Shown here: positions 14,538-14,968 of the stretch, piece by piece
Numbering within the stretch: the first letter of the stretch is position 1
Layout of the letters: the number at the start of each line of letters is the position of its first letter
NCBI GenBank assembly: GCA_027346925.1
Contig: DAIERH010000033.1
Span: forward strand, 1 to 14,968
Length of the DNA: 14,968 nt
Direction of reading: 5' to 3'
Origin: Geobacter sp.
GTDB lineage: Bacteria > Desulfobacterota > Desulfuromonadia > Geobacterales > Pseudopelobacteraceae
The notes under the pieces: generated by a model
What the model saw: the letters and a program-made list of their open reading frames with translations, nothing else
Databases searched by the model: none
What the model was told of the DNA's origin: nothing
Program-made: the position numbers and the translations under genes

Positions 14538-14968
14538 CAATCCGGCACGACACGACCGTACCGCCCCGCAAACGGTTGTTCATATCCCTGATGGGGCTTA
14601 CCTGCCTGATCCTGGTGGGGCTGATCTTTCTGGCCTGGTGGGTTCCCAACCGCGGCCTGGCCAACATCCATCCCAACCTGCCGAATATCGTCGGCATCGT
14701 CGTGGCCGCGCTCTCCGGCATGGCCATCCTGGGCACCGGCCTGCTGGTACTGACCACGGCCCTTGGCAAGGACATCCTCTTCACCCGCTTCATGCGGCTG
14801 GTGGTGATCAAGTTCCTCCTGCCGGCTATCGAGCTCCTCGGCCGGGCCTTTGGCATTCCCAAGGACACCATCCGCCAGTCCTTCGTGGCCATGAACAACA
14901 GCCTGGTCGCCTCCCAGCGCCTGAAGATCAAGGCGGACCGCATCCTGATCCTGCTTCCCCATTGCCTG
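14534..14968 (+). CDS. DUF116 membrane protein (3' end cut by window edge)
   Basis: 145 codons are visible, open to the right edge. After a short basic N-terminus (PPRKR) come two hydrophobic segments, about 15-38 and 51-74, likely membrane helices. A soluble part follows, with GIPKDTIRQSFVAMNNSLV (106-124) and ILILLPHCL at the edge. The LLPHCL sequence is where DUF116 proteins begin a cysteine-rich, probably metal-binding region; that region lies beyond the window. The start ATG at 14534 overlaps the fmt stop as ATGA, and AAGGGG lies 7 nt upstream. The function of DUF116 is unknown. Its repeated linkage to def and fmt suggests a tie to translation or protein maturation, but this is inference. 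Confidence 0.85.
   Translation, partial: MTIRHDTTVPPRKRLFISLMGLTCLILVGLIFLAWWVPNRGLANIHPNLPNIVGIVVAALSGMAILGTGLLVLTTALGKDILFTRFMRLVVIKFLLPAIELLGRAFGIPKDTIRQSFVAMNNSLVASQRLKIKADRILILLPHCL

Overview
This is a GC-rich bacterial window with short intergenic gaps. The gene content suggests Geobacteraceae or a close relative (Desulfuromonadales, Desulfobacterota). The pointers are a compact def-fmt-DUF116 operon, a stand-alone pilT, an HDOD signalling protein, and a ferredoxin/NuoB-type hydrogenase-like small subunit. This placement is inferred from gene content and order only; no rRNA or other strong marker is present.

Left part (1-1610, + strand). An open frame enters from the left edge and looks like a patchwork. 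It starts with a chemotaxis-receptor hairpin-tip motif, continues with an unrecognised stretch, and ends with the C-terminal tail of a DnaB-type replicative helicase. A compact 97-bp palindromic intergenic repeat follows. Then comes pilT, the retraction ATPase of type IV pili, which ends at a strong bidirectional terminator.

Middle part (1619-11835, - strand). Six genes, read right to left, form one probable operon. A good sigma70-type promoter stands in front of the first gene and the shared terminator follows the last. In transcription order they encode: (1) an exported TPR protein with a Lys/Ser-rich tail; (2) a very large intracellular GH13 (alpha-amylase family) protein; (3) a 2x[4Fe-4S] ferredoxin-NuoB/hydrogenase small-subunit fusion with no large subunit nearby; (4) a MoxR-like AAA+ ATPase; (5) an exported protein resembling an outer-membrane beta-barrel; (6) a protein with a TraB/TIKI-like N-terminal domain and a long unknown C-terminal part. 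The last five genes are overlapped, abutted or separated by at most 16 nt, so they are very likely co-expressed. I do not recognise the combination as a named system, and it is the best candidate here for something undescribed.

Right part (11853-14968, + strand). A divergent promoter region leads into an HDOD-domain protein. After a mostly featureless 272-nt gap, a second good promoter drives def (peptide deformylase), fmt (Met-tRNA formyltransferase) and a DUF116 membrane protein cut by the right edge. These three genes overlap by ATGA junctions. def and fmt together make and remove the N-formyl group of initiator methionine.

Many long open frames lie antisense to these genes. They are by-products of high GC content and are not annotated.
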